A DNA stretch of 64,000 nt, from assembly GCF_034259325.1 (NCBI RefSeq), contig NZ_JAXIVS010000004.1, positions 496,001-560,000 on the forward strand, written 5' to 3'. This DNA is from Hyalangium ruber (lineage in GTDB: Bacteria > Myxococcota > Myxococcia > Myxococcales > Myxococcaceae). The position numbers and the translations under genes were made by a program. Position 1 is the stretch's first letter, and each line of letters opens with the position of its first letter. Below the pieces are notes generated by a model. That model was not told the origin of the DNA. It saw only the letters and a list, made by a program, of their open reading frames with translations, and did no database searches. Shown here in pieces: positions 53,146 through 61,391 of this stretch.

Positions 53146-54459
53146 ATGAGACGGAAGGACGCGCTGCTCTTCACCGGGATGATGCTGCTCACCCAGCAGG
53201 CCTCGGGAGCGGAAGGGTTCCGCGCCATCCTGGCCTCCGAGGCAGCGCCGGGACACACCCGCTACGAGACGGTGCAGGTCGATACGAGCGGCAAGGTCCA
53301 GCGCCGGGCGGGGATCGTCCTCCTGGTGGACGGCAAGCCCCAGGAGCTTCAGGTGTCCACGGTCTCCGGCCCCCAGAAGTGTGGCAAGACGAGCGAGGGC
53401 TTCATCCAGAACCGCTTCCACCTCGTGCCCGTGGGAGGAGGCGCCGGCCGGGAGCTGCTACCTCCAAAGAAGGACTGCCACGAGGAGAGCCGCATGCGCA
53501 CCGGCCCCATCACCGCCATCGCCGGGCCCTACCTGAGCCTCGATGCGGGCGGGCAGGTGCGCATCCCTGTCCCGGAGACGATCGATCTTCGCACGGGCAA
53601 GTCCGTGCCCATGGCGAGCCTGAATCCCCAGTTCCCCACCCTGGCCCGCCAGGCCTTCGATGCACTCGAGCGCGACTGCATCCGCTTCGACCCCAAGCTG
53701 CGGTACGGACTGCACTGGAACGACTCGTACCAGCTCGCGGTCTACATCTACTGGAGGCGCCCCGAGGAGTACTGCGAGGACGGAAAGGAAGAAGCCCCCA
53801 ACGGAGAGCTGCTCCTCACCCAGGGGCCGCTTCGGGCGTATGGCGCCGAGCCCGCGACGCTCAAGGGCAAGGCGGGCGAGATCTTCATCGCCGAGGACCG
53901 CTCTCTGATGGCAGAGCTAGGGGGTAAGGCCATCGAGCTGGCCTCCGATGCCAATCTGGTGGGCTGGGAAGCCGATGCGAACCTGCCTCCAGAGGCGTTC
54001 GCGCCAGCTGCCTCGCTGGCCGCCGAGGAACGACTGGTGGAGGGAATACTGGCCGAGGTCCCCCTGGCTCCCTCTCGCAGCGAGGAGTTGCTGCGCGATG
54101 CGGAGAAGCAGCTGAAGCGCCTGGAGTCCCTGGGCTCGACGCAGGTGGCTTCCTTGAGGGCGCGCCTCGATGCCGCGGCGCACCCGCTGCGCGGAGCGAC
54201 GGTGGAGTTGCTCGACGCGGGCGCGGGCTCCGAGCGGCTGGATGCACTGCAGCAGAAGCTCGAAGCCGAGGGAGCCCGGGTGGTCAAGCGGGGCCCGGCC
54301 CAGAGTCCCCGCAAGTTCGATGCCTACTACCTCGTCCTGCCCGATACCCTGCTCGGCAGGGCCTTCGCCAAGCTGGCCGACGTCCGGTCATCGGAGCTCC
54401 GGAGCCTGGACTGGCAGAGCCCTGGCCAGATCGTGGTGGTGCTGGGAGGGAAACCTTGA
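53146..54459 (+). CDS. Exported hypothetical protein
   Basis: 437 residues from ATG 53146 (SD AGGAGGAA), with a signal peptide ending QQASGA. The mature part is mainly beta to about 285, with conserved-looking segments CIRFDPKLRYGLHWNDSYQL and YIYWRRPEEYC. From about 310 comes a helical segment (EELLRDAEKQLKRLESLG), then a small alpha/beta end domain (ARVVKRGPAQSPRKFDAYYL) resembling SPOR/LytR-C-like folds. No family assigned. Five cysteines suggest disulfides. Divergent from the TPR lipoprotein gene. Confidence 0.65.
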   Translation: MRRKDALLFTGMMLLTQQASGAEGFRAILASEAAPGHTRYETVQVDTSGKVQRRAGIVLLVDGKPQELQVSTVSGPQKCGKTSEGFIQNRFHLVPVGGGAGRELLPPKKDCHEESRMRTGPITAIAGPYLSLDAGGQVRIPVPETIDLRTGKSVPMASLNPQFPTLARQAFDALERDCIRFDPKLRYGLHWNDSYQLAVYIYWRRPEEYCEDGKEEAPNGELLLTQGPLRAYGAEPATLKGKAGEIFIAEDRSLMAELGGKAIELASDANLVGWEADANLPPEAFAPAASLAAEERLVEGILAEVPLAPSRSEELLRDAEKQLKRLESLGSTQVASLRARLDAAAHPLRGATVELLDAGAGSERLDALQQKLEAEGARVVKRGPAQSPRKFDAYYLVLPDTLLGRAFAKLADVRSSELRSLDWQSPGQIVVVLGGKP

Positions 54460-54482
54460 CGGGGCTCGTGCGCTGCTGAGGC

Positions 54483-55013
54483 CTAGGACGCCTGGGGGCC
54501 CTGTTGGGGCTGGTGGAGTTCGTACAGCCGGATATCCGCGGTGGCTCCAGGCATCCGCACCATTCGTTGGAACCGGAAGCCCAGCGTCTCGAGAAGCTTG
54601 ATCGAGCTTTGATTGTCGGGGTCCACGATCGCCAAGACGTGCTCCAGCCCCAACTTCGTCCTGCTGTGGGAGAGCACGGCGCTCGCCGCCTCTCGCGCGT
54701 AGCCCTGCCCCCAGAAGCGGGGGAAGAACGCGAAGCCGATATCCGCATGCGGTAGGCCCTCGCGCTTGATCAGGCCACACATGCCCATGAGCGTGCCGTC
54801 CTCCTTCCGCTCGACCCGGTACAGCCCGAAGCCGTGGCTGGCGTACATGACGAGGGGCCCCTTCTGGAGGTAGGCGCGGGCACCGTCGAGATCTCTCACT
54901 CCCCTGTCGCCGATGAACCGCAGCCACGAGGGCTCGTTGACCAGTTCGAGAATGAAGGGTGCGTCCTCGAGCGTGAGCTCGCGAAGAATCAGCCGGTCCG
55001 TATCGAGAATCAT
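54483..55013 (-). CDS. GNAT-family N-acetyltransferase (RimJ/RimL-like)
   Basis: 176 residues. It has the acetyl-CoA-binding GNAT signature: TDRLILRELTLEDAPFIL at the start, ADIGFAFFPRFWGQGYAREA (motif A, Q/RxxGxA-like) and DPDNQSSIKLLETLGFRFQR (motif B). This subgroup resembles the RimJ/RimL acetyltransferases that modify ribosomal protein N-termini, though many members act on antibiotics or small molecules. Convergent with the previous gene (23 bp gap). Substrate not predictable. Confidence 0.9.
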   Translation of the reverse strand: MILDTDRLILRELTLEDAPFILELVNEPSWLRFIGDRGVRDLDGARAYLQKGPLVMYASHGFGLYRVERKEDGTLMGMCGLIKREGLPHADIGFAFFPRFWGQGYAREAASAVLSHSRTKLGLEHVLAIVDPDNQSSIKLLETLGFRFQRMVRMPGATADIRLYELHQPQQGPQAS

Positions 55014-55112
55014 CGTGGCGCTACCCTCTCACGAAGCACGCCGCCATCCTCCATGCGGCTTGACCGTCCAAGGATGGGGGACATACTGGGAGTGAACAAG
55101 GAGGAAGCACGC

Positions 55113-56636
55113 ATGAGCAACTCACGGAAGGCCCTGGGGGTACTGTCCTGGCTGGTTCTGGCCGCATGTGGTCCTGAGGCGAACCTGCCCTCGGTAGGGA
55201 GCGCTGAAGCGCTGAGCACCAGCCCCCAGCTCATCCGTGCCGAGCACCCCATCCGAGACCAGTACGTGGTCGTGCTCGCGCAGCCGCCCGAGGGCGTGAC
55301 GACCCAAAGCGTGTCCTCGATGGCGACCACGCTCGCGGCCCGTCATGGCGGACAGGTGCTCCAGGTCTACGAGAGGGCCTTGCGTGGCTTCGCGGTGCGC
55401 ATGACGGAGGAGCAGGCGCTCGCGCTCGCCCGCAACCCGGCGGTGGCCTCCGTGGAAGAGGATGGCCTGGTGCAGGTCGACTTCGTCCAGTCCCCTCCGG
55501 GCAACGTGGGGAAGGACCGCATTGATCAGCGCAACCTGCCGCTCGACAACCAGTACACCTACTTCGGCACCGGCGTGGGCACCCACGCCTATGTCATCAG
55601 CACGGGCATCCGCACGACCCATACGGAGTTCGGTGGCCGGGCCACCGGCGACTTCACCGTCATCTCCGACGGCAATGGCGCAAGCGACTGCAACGGTGTC
55701 GGCACCCACTGGGCCGCGGTCATCGGTGGCAACACGTACGGCGTGGCCCGGAGCACCCGCTTGCACTCGGTGCGCGTGCTGAACTGCACGGGCACGGGCA
55801 CCACCTCCGGTGTCATCACCGGCGTGGACTGGGTGACCGCCAACCACATCAAGCCGGCCGTGGCGCTGCTCGGGCTCAGCGGCCCCGCCAGCGCCGCGCT
55901 GGACGCGGCCGTCAACAACTCGATCGCCGCTGGCGTCACCTATGTGGCGTCCGCCGGCAGCAGCGGCGGGGATTCATGCACGCAATCTCCGGCCCGCATC
56001 CCCGCGGTCTTGACCGTGGGCTCCTCCTCCGCCACGGATACGGTGAGTTCCTTCTCGGGCACTGGCAGCTGCGTGGACCTGTTCGCGCCAGGTGCCAACA
56101 TCATCTCGGCCTGGCACACCAACGACACGGCCGTCTCCAACATCAGCGGCTCGGTGGGCGCGGCCTTCGGCGCGGGCGCTGCTGCGCTCTGGCTGGAGGT
56201 CGTCCCTTCGGCCACGCCCGCGGCGGTGAACTCGGCGATCATCAGCAACGCCACCACCGGAGTGCTGACGCCGCCTCCCACGCCGCCCACCCCGAACCGG
56301 CTGCTGTACACGGGCTTCATCGGCTCGCGGCTGAGGGCAGGTACCCCCGTCAGCGACATCTCCAACCCGCAGGCGGATGTGCGCTACTTCCGGCTGGAGG
56401 TTCCGGTGGGCACCACGCAGCTGACCTTCAGCACCAGCGGTGGGACAGGCGATGTGGACCTGTATGTCAAAGCCGGAACGCTGCCCTCCACCAGCACCTA
56501 TGACTGCGCTCCCTTCATTACCGGCAACGCGGAGACCTGCATCCTCAACGCTCCGACACCGGGGACCTGGTACGTCATGCTCCACGGCTTTGCTCCATTC
56601 TCGGCCGTGTCGCTGACGAGCACTGTCACGCAATAG
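55113..56636 (+). CDS. Subtilisin-fold (S8) pseudoprotease lipoprotein with I9 and PPC domains
   Basis: 507 residues from ATG 55113 (SD AAGGAGGA). Lipoprotein signal (SWLVLAACG), I9 prodomain (about 42-120), proteinase K-like S8 domain (125-400) and a pre-peptidase C-terminal (PPC) domain (410-505). Three of four catalytic positions are lost: the Asp of VIDTG is Ser (AYVISTGI, residue 163), the His of GHGTHVAG is Val (NGVGTHWA, 196) and the oxyanion Asn is Ser (ASAGSS, 283). The Ser aligns (ISGSVGAAFG, 347), but the Thr, Met, Pro and His of GTSMAxPHVAG are gone. The frame is intact, so it looks like a maintained non-enzymatic protein, perhaps a decoy, inhibitor or binding protein. Confidence 0.9.
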   Translation: MSNSRKALGVLSWLVLAACGPEANLPSVGSAEALSTSPQLIRAEHPIRDQYVVVLAQPPEGVTTQSVSSMATTLAARHGGQVLQVYERALRGFAVRMTEEQALALARNPAVASVEEDGLVQVDFVQSPPGNVGKDRIDQRNLPLDNQYTYFGTGVGTHAYVISTGIRTTHTEFGGRATGDFTVISDGNGASDCNGVGTHWAAVIGGNTYGVARSTRLHSVRVLNCTGTGTTSGVITGVDWVTANHIKPAVALLGLSGPASAALDAAVNNSIAAGVTYVASAGSSGGDSCTQSPARIPAVLTVGSSSATDTVSSFSGTGSCVDLFAPGANIISAWHTNDTAVSNISGSVGAAFGAGAAALWLEVVPSATPAAVNSAIISNATTGVLTPPPTPPTPNRLLYTGFIGSRLRAGTPVSDISNPQADVRYFRLEVPVGTTQLTFSTSGGTGDVDLYVKAGTLPSTSTYDCAPFITGNAETCILNAPTPGTWYVMLHGFAPFSAVSLTSTVTQ

Positions 56637-56655
56637 CAACCTCGTCGGAGGATGC

Positions 56656-57681
56656 ATGCACATGAACCTCCAGGCGTGCAGCGCGCTGCTCCTCTTCATC
56701 TCCGCCTGCGCGACGACGGAGCCGAGAGCCAAAGCCCCGCGCCCCCACAGCCAGCGGCTCGCCAACCTTCAGAGCGCGGCGCAGTTGCCCTGGCGAGACG
56801 ATGGGCGGTGTGTGGTGCAAGAGGCATCCCAGCCCTGGGCCGCACTGGTGGAGCGGTGCTACTACGCTCTCGATACGCGGAAGGTCCGCTTCAACGATAG
56901 CGAGGGGCGGTGCGCGGTGGCCTCAGCGGGAGCGATCGCCATGCCAGCGATGGTGGGGATTTGCCTGCTGTCCCAGCCCTACCTGGCAGTGGGAGCCGTG
57001 GTCGTCATCGGCGTCGTGGTGGTGGGCATCGCTATCTCTGAGGAACTGGAGGCTCATGAGCGCAGCCACCGACCTGGCCCCGAGGCTGAGGACTCGGTGG
57101 AAACCGCAAGGCCCGAGTCCCCACCGGTTGCGCCGACAGCGAGAGTTCAGCCAAGCGGGTTGGGCAGAGACTGGTTTCCCCCTCAGCCCCCAGCATCACC
57201 GGATCCGCGAGAGCGTCGGTCGGAATGCACTCCCAAGCGAGTGCCACCCAAGGGGGGAAACTCCTTGCACAACACGTGTGCCGACAATGTCCCGCTCAAC
57301 TCCTTCCGGGGCGCCAACGCGCTCGTCAACGGTAAAGCCTTCGATGCGCTGCAACCGGCCACACGCACTCTCTGGGAGGTCAAGACCGACAACTTCGACA
57401 CGTACTCGCCCGCCCTTCAGAGCATCGTGAGCAGGAAACAAGTGATGGAACTGCGTTCGTCTCGGACACGGGGAGCTGGGCCGGTGCAGCCCCGCGCGCG
57501 TCCAAGCTCGCCTGCCGGGCCCGCGCGCGCCGCGTCGGACACGGGAGCTGGTCCCGGTGCAGCCCGCGCGCGCCGCGTCGGACAGGTGGAGCCGGGCGCG
57601 GCGCAGCCCCCGCGCGTCGAGGCGGGCCTGCCGGGCCTCATGGAGCCCGCGCGCATCGGTCAGGTGGAGCGGGCCCCGTAG
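56656..57681 (+). pseudogene. SitA-like DUF6310 toxin lipoprotein, 5-prime part, interrupted
   Basis: From ATG 56656 (SD CGGAGG). Signal MNLQACSALLLFISAC (lipobox), an N-terminal Cys-rich region, two close membrane helices (about 100-130), a Pro-rich linker, then a DUF6310-type domain: ECTPKRVPPKGGNSLHNTC, NVPLNSFRGANALVNGKAFD and TLWEVKTDNFDTYSPALQ. The E-x-K core resembles PD-(D/E)XK nucleases. True coding ends at 57454. The frame then runs 75 residues into repeat DNA and stops at 57681. The severed C-terminus is at 60340-60467; joined, they give a 308-residue protein with a normal family ending. Confidence 0.85.
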
Positions 57682-57812
57682 AGCCCTCGCGCGCGTCGGA
57701 CAGATGGAGCGGGGCGCGGTGGAGCGCGCCAGGATGAGAGAAACCGTCGAGGGCTCCCAGCTCAGCCCGGTGGAGCGCGCGCGTCGGACAGCGCCAGCTT
57801 GCCCGTGGAGGC
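57458..57812. repeat. Left repeat array of the cassette
   Basis: One clear 75-bp copy (57458-57532: CG..TCGGACACGGGGAGCTGG, then GCCGGTGCAGCCCCGCGC..., then GCTCGCCTGC) is followed by partial copies from 57533, 57576 and about 57690, each starting with GTCGGACA. A variant GTCGGACAGCGCCAGCT near 57786 recurs at 60074 on the right side. Same orientation as the right array. Confidence 0.75.
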
Positions 57813-58107
57813 CGCAACGATGTTGGGCACGTTGTGATCGGTGGGAGCTGGCAAGCGTCCAGGCAGGCCGTGGAGCCGCGACGACCTGGGAGCGTGGCGA
57901 GCAACCCGGCAGGCATGACACCCGAAGCGGGGCGGCGCCACCTGGGAAGGAAGCGGGGACGTGGCGAACAGCCAGGCGTCAGCATCGGGCGGGAGCCGCC
58001 CCCGCAGGGTGGGCGGGGGTGCAAAACGGGCGTCACCCGTCGGCTCCTCCTCTTCTCTGTTGCAGCCCTCTAGCCTGCGCCCTTGCTCGCAAGAAGGGGG
58101 GTGACAC
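57813..58107. other. Non-coding leader of the SitA-like toxin gene
   Basis: About 295 bp without a credible gene, following the repeat array. It ends in a good RBS (AAGGGGGGTGA) before the GTG at 58108. It probably contains the toxin promoter, but no clear -35/-10 was seen. Confidence 0.5.
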
Positions 58108-59463
58108 GTGAATCTTTGGCGGCTGCTGTGGAAGGCCGAAGCGCTGTTCCTGGTGTTGTGCGTGGGGTGCAGCAGCATCCCGAAGGTCCCCCGCGTGGAG
58201 GACACCGGCCAGGGTAGAGCCGTTGTCCACCTTCCCCGCACCGCTGACGTGCAACCCGTCGTGGTGGACCGCGAGGAATTCCAGCAGGCCATGAGGCGCC
58301 TTGCGCGTGAGGTGCGGCTGTCAGGCACTCCGCGTCAGACGGTGGAGAAGATGTTTCAGATGGACCCGCAGTTCGGCAACTACCTCTGGCTGCAAAAGGA
58401 CCGGAAGCTGGTGTCGCTGGGGCCGGGCGAGCCTCTGGAAGGGGCGTTGACGAAAGACGACCTTGCGACGGCGGAGCGCTACCGGCTCTGGTGCCAACGC
58501 GTTTACAACGTCTACGGCGACTGTCTCGGGGGGGCGCTGGTGGCAGGGCGCTACCTGGACATGCACGGCCGCTACATCTGGGCACTGGCTCTCAGTAAGA
58601 GCCCGGTCATTGACGAGATGAAGAAGGCGCTGGGGGAGATGGTGGAAGTGCGCGCGCTCATCCAAACGGTCTTGTGGACGTTGGGGTCCATGCTGCTGAT
58701 CATGGCGATCAACCCGGTGGCTCCGGCGCTGGTGGCGGTGATCGGAGTGGGACTGATTCTGTATGTCGGCGTTGACACGCTGATCAACCTGGTGAACGGC
58801 TGGAGTCGGTTGATGGACGAGGTGAAGGTGGCGGCCACCTTCGAGCAGATCCGCGATGCGGGAGAGCGTTTCGGGAAGATCATCGGGCGAGAGGCAGCGC
58901 GCGCGTTCGTCTTGCTGCTGATGGCGGCCATCGGCTCGACGGCGCAGCTGTTCGCGGCAAAGGTGCCAACGCTGCCCGGCTCGGCGCAGGTGGCCGCGCA
59001 GGCCGAGGGCACGGCCAGAATCTCGGTGTCCGCGTTGGGCTCGGTGGAGGAGATCGCGCTCGGCGCCGAGGGCGTGAGCGTGACGGTGGCGGCCACGGCA
59101 GTGACGATGGGAGCCAGTGGCAGTGGCGGCACGGGCCCCTGTATCGAGACGCACCACATCGCCACTGTCTGCAACGACAAGGACACCAAACGTGGGGGCC
59201 CGTGGACACCGAGGTTCCGGCAGATCTTCGCCAAGGCGGGAATGTCGATGGAGGATCCGGCGAACAAGATGCCTCTGCCGGGCCACTATGGACCGCACCC
59301 TGAGCGGTATCACCAACTCGTCCTCAAGGAACTGGACGATGCCACGTTGAACTGTCGTAGCGTCGTGGAGTGCCGTGAGGGGTTGACGCGGGCCCTCAAG
59401 GCTCTGGCGAAGGAAATCGCAACCCCGGGGACAGAGCTGAACCAACTCGTCACCCGGCAGTAA
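58108..59463 (+). CDS. SitA-like polymorphic toxin lipoprotein with AHH nuclease domain
   Basis: 451 residues from GTG 58108. Signal MNLWRLLWKAEALFLVLCVGC (split lipobox CVGC, residue about 21), a conserved SitA N-region (DTGQGRAVVHLPRTADVQP), then helices including a hydrophobic pair (about 188-230: LWTLGSMLLIMAINPVAPAL) and another (about 265-285). The C-terminal toxin (345-440) has ETHHIATVCN, WTPRFRQIFAKAGMSM, NKMPLPGHYGPHPERYH, the AHH family of HNH-like nucleases. SitA proteins move between myxobacterial cells by TraA/B-dependent outer-membrane exchange and kill non-immune siblings. The paired imm11 gene starts 18 bp later. Confidence 0.88.
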   Translation: MNLWRLLWKAEALFLVLCVGCSSIPKVPRVEDTGQGRAVVHLPRTADVQPVVVDREEFQQAMRRLAREVRLSGTPRQTVEKMFQMDPQFGNYLWLQKDRKLVSLGPGEPLEGALTKDDLATAERYRLWCQRVYNVYGDCLGGALVAGRYLDMHGRYIWALALSKSPVIDEMKKALGEMVEVRALIQTVLWTLGSMLLIMAINPVAPALVAVIGVGLILYVGVDTLINLVNGWSRLMDEVKVAATFEQIRDAGERFGKIIGREAARAFVLLLMAAIGSTAQLFAAKVPTLPGSAQVAAQAEGTARISVSALGSVEEIALGAEGVSVTVAATAVTMGASGSGGTGPCIETHHIATVCNDKDTKRGGPWTPRFRQIFAKAGMSMEDPANKMPLPGHYGPHPERYHQLVLKELDDATLNCRSVVECREGLTRALKALAKEIATPGTELNQLVTRQ

Positions 59464-59481
59464 CCACATTAAACGGAGCCT

Positions 59482-60045
59482 ATGCCCAAGCGTTTTTTCG
59501 AACTAGCCGACGATGTGAATGTCCCGCACCGATGGCACCTTGACATGCCGACGAACAGTCGCGGCGAGCAAGTGGACGAGGGGCTTTTCAGGCGCGGGGC
59601 CCCCGTCCACATCACGGATCGCTTGAGGATTACCGTCGAGATCGCGGGCCAGCCGCTGGACTTCACTTTTGCAGCCGTCGGCCTCCCGGTGGTCCATGTC
59701 CGCGTGGCGTCTATGTTCGCGGAGATGGCCCCGGACGACGTGCAACTGATCCCCGTGGACGTGGCGGGCCAACCGGATCAGCACCTCATCCTCGTGGCCA
59801 CGCGCCTCATCCGCTGTATCGACGAACAGGCGTCCCGGATCCGTCTCTGGACTCACGAAGACGGAGCCCCGCACATGGTCGGTCGCTATGCCTCCGTGCG
59901 TGACATGCGTATCGACAAGGCCAAGGCGGGCAGCGCCAACGTGTTCCGTTGCGAAGGGTGGATAGGCCCGCTGATCGTCTCCGGGGAGATCAAGGACGCA
60001 TTGGAGGGCATGGGCGCCACAGGCACGAGGTTCGAGGAGGTCTAG
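59482..60045 (+). CDS. Imm11-family immunity protein paired with the AHH toxin
   Basis: 187 residues from ATG 59482 (SD CGGAG). A paralogue of the protein at 37137: RFFELADDVN, RITVEIAGQPLDF, PVVHVRVASMF, VQLIPVDVAGQPDQHLIL, MGATGTRFEEV. Cytoplasmic, no signal. By family and position it should bind and neutralise the AHH nuclease encoded just upstream. It is the second gene of the inserted cassette. Confidence 0.87.
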   Translation: MPKRFFELADDVNVPHRWHLDMPTNSRGEQVDEGLFRRGAPVHITDRLRITVEIAGQPLDFTFAAVGLPVVHVRVASMFAEMAPDDVQLIPVDVAGQPDQHLILVATRLIRCIDEQASRIRLWTHEDGAPHMVGRYASVRDMRIDKAKAGSANVFRCEGWIGPLIVSGEIKDALEGMGATGTRFEEV

Positions 60046-60108
60046 TCCGGGCTTGGAGGGGCGGCGTCCCGCGTCGGACAGCGCCAGCTCGGGCCGTGGA
60101 GCGGGCCG

Positions 60109-60339
60109 CGTCGGACATGGGGAGCTGGGCCGGTGCAGCCCTCGCGCCTCCAGGCTCGCCTGCTGGGCCGGTGCAGCGCGCGCCACGTCGGACACAGGAA
60201 GTTGGGCCGGTGCAGCCCCGCACGTCGAGGCTCGCCTGCTGAGCCTCGTGGAGCGTGCGCCACGTGGGGCACGGAGAGCTGGGCCGGTGCGGCCCTCGCG
60301 CCTCCAGGCTCGCCTGCTGGGCCGGTGCAGCGGAACTGC
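60109..60339. repeat. Right repeat array: three tandem 77-bp units
   Basis: Units at 60109-60185, 60186-60262 and 60263-60339 have an exact 77-bp period. Each reads CGTCGGACA(T/C).GG..GCTGGGCCGGTGCAGCCC, then CGAGGCTCGCCTGCTG-like sequence. GCTGGGCCGGTGCAGC occurs twice per unit. The last unit ends at the 8-bp GGAACTGC that abuts the severed toxin gene. An additional diverged copy lies at 60071-60108. Confidence 0.85.
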
Positions 60340-60467
60340 AGCGCGAGCGCAGCCTCGCAATGGCCTGTGGATTTGACTTCCAGGTTGGCGTGCGCAGCGC
60401 CGCGCACAAAGCCGCTCTGGAGCGTGAGGCCCCCGACCTCACCATCGTCATCATGACCTGGTGCTGA
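60340..60467 (+). pseudogene. 3-prime end of the interrupted DUF6310 toxin gene
   Basis: Encodes (C)AG-RERSLAMACGFDFQVGVR, then SAAHKAALEREAPDLTIVIM and TWC-stop. This is the C-terminal half of the DUF6310 domain and continues in frame from codon 266 of the 5-prime part once the cassette is removed. No start codon or RBS of its own is needed to explain it. Confidence 0.85.
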
Positions 60468-60524
60468 GCAGCAGCCGCCACCAGGCTTGCGACCGGAGTG
60501 GACACCGCTCAAGGTTCATCATCT

Positions 60525-61337
60525 ATGGGAACGTGGCTCAACCTTGCCTTCATCCAAAGTGCGGACACGAACCAGGTAGAGAAGGAACTCTCGCGCTTGT
60601 TGACGGAGGGAGGCCGACGGCTCACGACGCCCAAGCCGCGAACTCCAGCCCCGTACGATCCCATGCAATATGGGCTCGGCGACGAAGTTCAACGCTGGGG
60701 CGTGGCGGGCTTTCAAGGCGCCCCGGGTTGGACAGTGCTGCGCACCGCGCCCTTCGAGCTGCTCATGCAGGGCAACCCGCCGCTTCTCGCACGCCTTGCC
60801 GCGCGCCTGGGCGTGCCAGCCTTCCAGTACAACATCTACGATTCCACCTCGGACTTCCTGCTGGAGGTGGATGGCGGTGGGCGCGTGGAGCGCTCCGGGT
60901 TCGTGGGAGTGGATGTGACGCGCTACTGGGGCAGCCACCCTCCAGAGGACCGCTTCAACGTGCGCTTTCACCTCATCGACCCATCAGCCGTTGCTTCATG
61001 GGCAGCGGAGGCGATGCCAGAGGCACGCGTTGCCGGGTGGTGGCCCGACTCCAGCAGTGCACAGGAGCAGGCGGACCTGCTGCATTGGCTCGGCGAGATA
61101 GGCGCCGACATCGACCGTGGCGTCTACACGTGGCGAGCCCATCCCGCCCATGTCGTTCGGAAGCTCGCGAGCGCACCAAGCGTCTTTCTCCCCACCGAGG
61201 GGTGCGTTGACGAGGCCATCATGACCGTGTTCGGTGGGCCCAATTCCACGCACTGCGACAACCTTTTCCTCGTGCAGACGCTCGTCCCTCACGCGCGCAT
61301 GCCGGTGGCTGGGTTCGTGCTGTACGCAGAAATCTGA
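60525..61337 (+). CDS. Probable immunity protein for the interrupted DUF6310 toxin
   Basis: 270 residues from ATG 60525 (the frame opens at GTG 60498, but MGTWLNLAFIQ is the more protein-like start). No signal or membrane helix. Alpha/beta composition with PAFQYNIYDSTSDFLLEV, RSGFVGVDVTRYWG and VYTWRAHPAHVVRKLA. No named domain. Its position 57 bp after the natural stop of the DUF6310 gene, where immunity genes sit in SitA-like loci, and its cytoplasmic nature support an immunity role. It remains intact although its toxin gene is broken. Confidence 0.7.
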   Translation: MGTWLNLAFIQSADTNQVEKELSRLLTEGGRRLTTPKPRTPAPYDPMQYGLGDEVQRWGVAGFQGAPGWTVLRTAPFELLMQGNPPLLARLAARLGVPAFQYNIYDSTSDFLLEVDGGGRVERSGFVGVDVTRYWGSHPPEDRFNVRFHLIDPSAVASWAAEAMPEARVAGWWPDSSSAQEQADLLHWLGEIGADIDRGVYTWRAHPAHVVRKLASAPSVFLPTEGCVDEAIMTVFGGPNSTHCDNLFLVQTLVPHARMPVAGFVLYAEI

Positions 61338-61391
61338 GGTGACGCCCGACATGCGGCCCTCGGCCGTATAGGTGTATCAGACGCTGCCGCG

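Larger units (their letters stand above)
57455..60339. mobile_element. 2,885-bp toxin-immunity cassette inserted in the DUF6310 gene
   Basis: The segment is bounded by an exact 8-bp direct repeat, GGAACTGC (57447-57454 and 60332-60339), and its two edges carry copies of a ~77-bp direct repeat. It contains a SitA-like AHH toxin gene and its imm11 gene but no transposase or integrase. Removing it together with one 8-bp copy rejoins GTG ATG GAA CTG with CAG CGC GAG in frame. The 8-bp duplication is typical of transposition; mobilisation by a trans-acting enzyme is inferred. Confidence 0.75.

Noticed and set aside
55599-56160. Idea that the S8 protein had also lost its catalytic Ser
   Set aside because: Careful alignment of ISGSVGAAFGAGAAAL with the canonical NGTSMAxPHVAG stretch keeps the Ser (residue 347) in place; only its surrounding motif is degenerate.
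57455-57681. C-terminal 75 residues of the frame starting at 56656
   Set aside because: Low-complexity Ala/Arg/Pro read-through into the repeat array, not part of the original toxin.
60109-60339. CRISPR-like array
   Set aside because: The 77-bp units are contiguous tandem copies without unique spacers and there are no cas genes.
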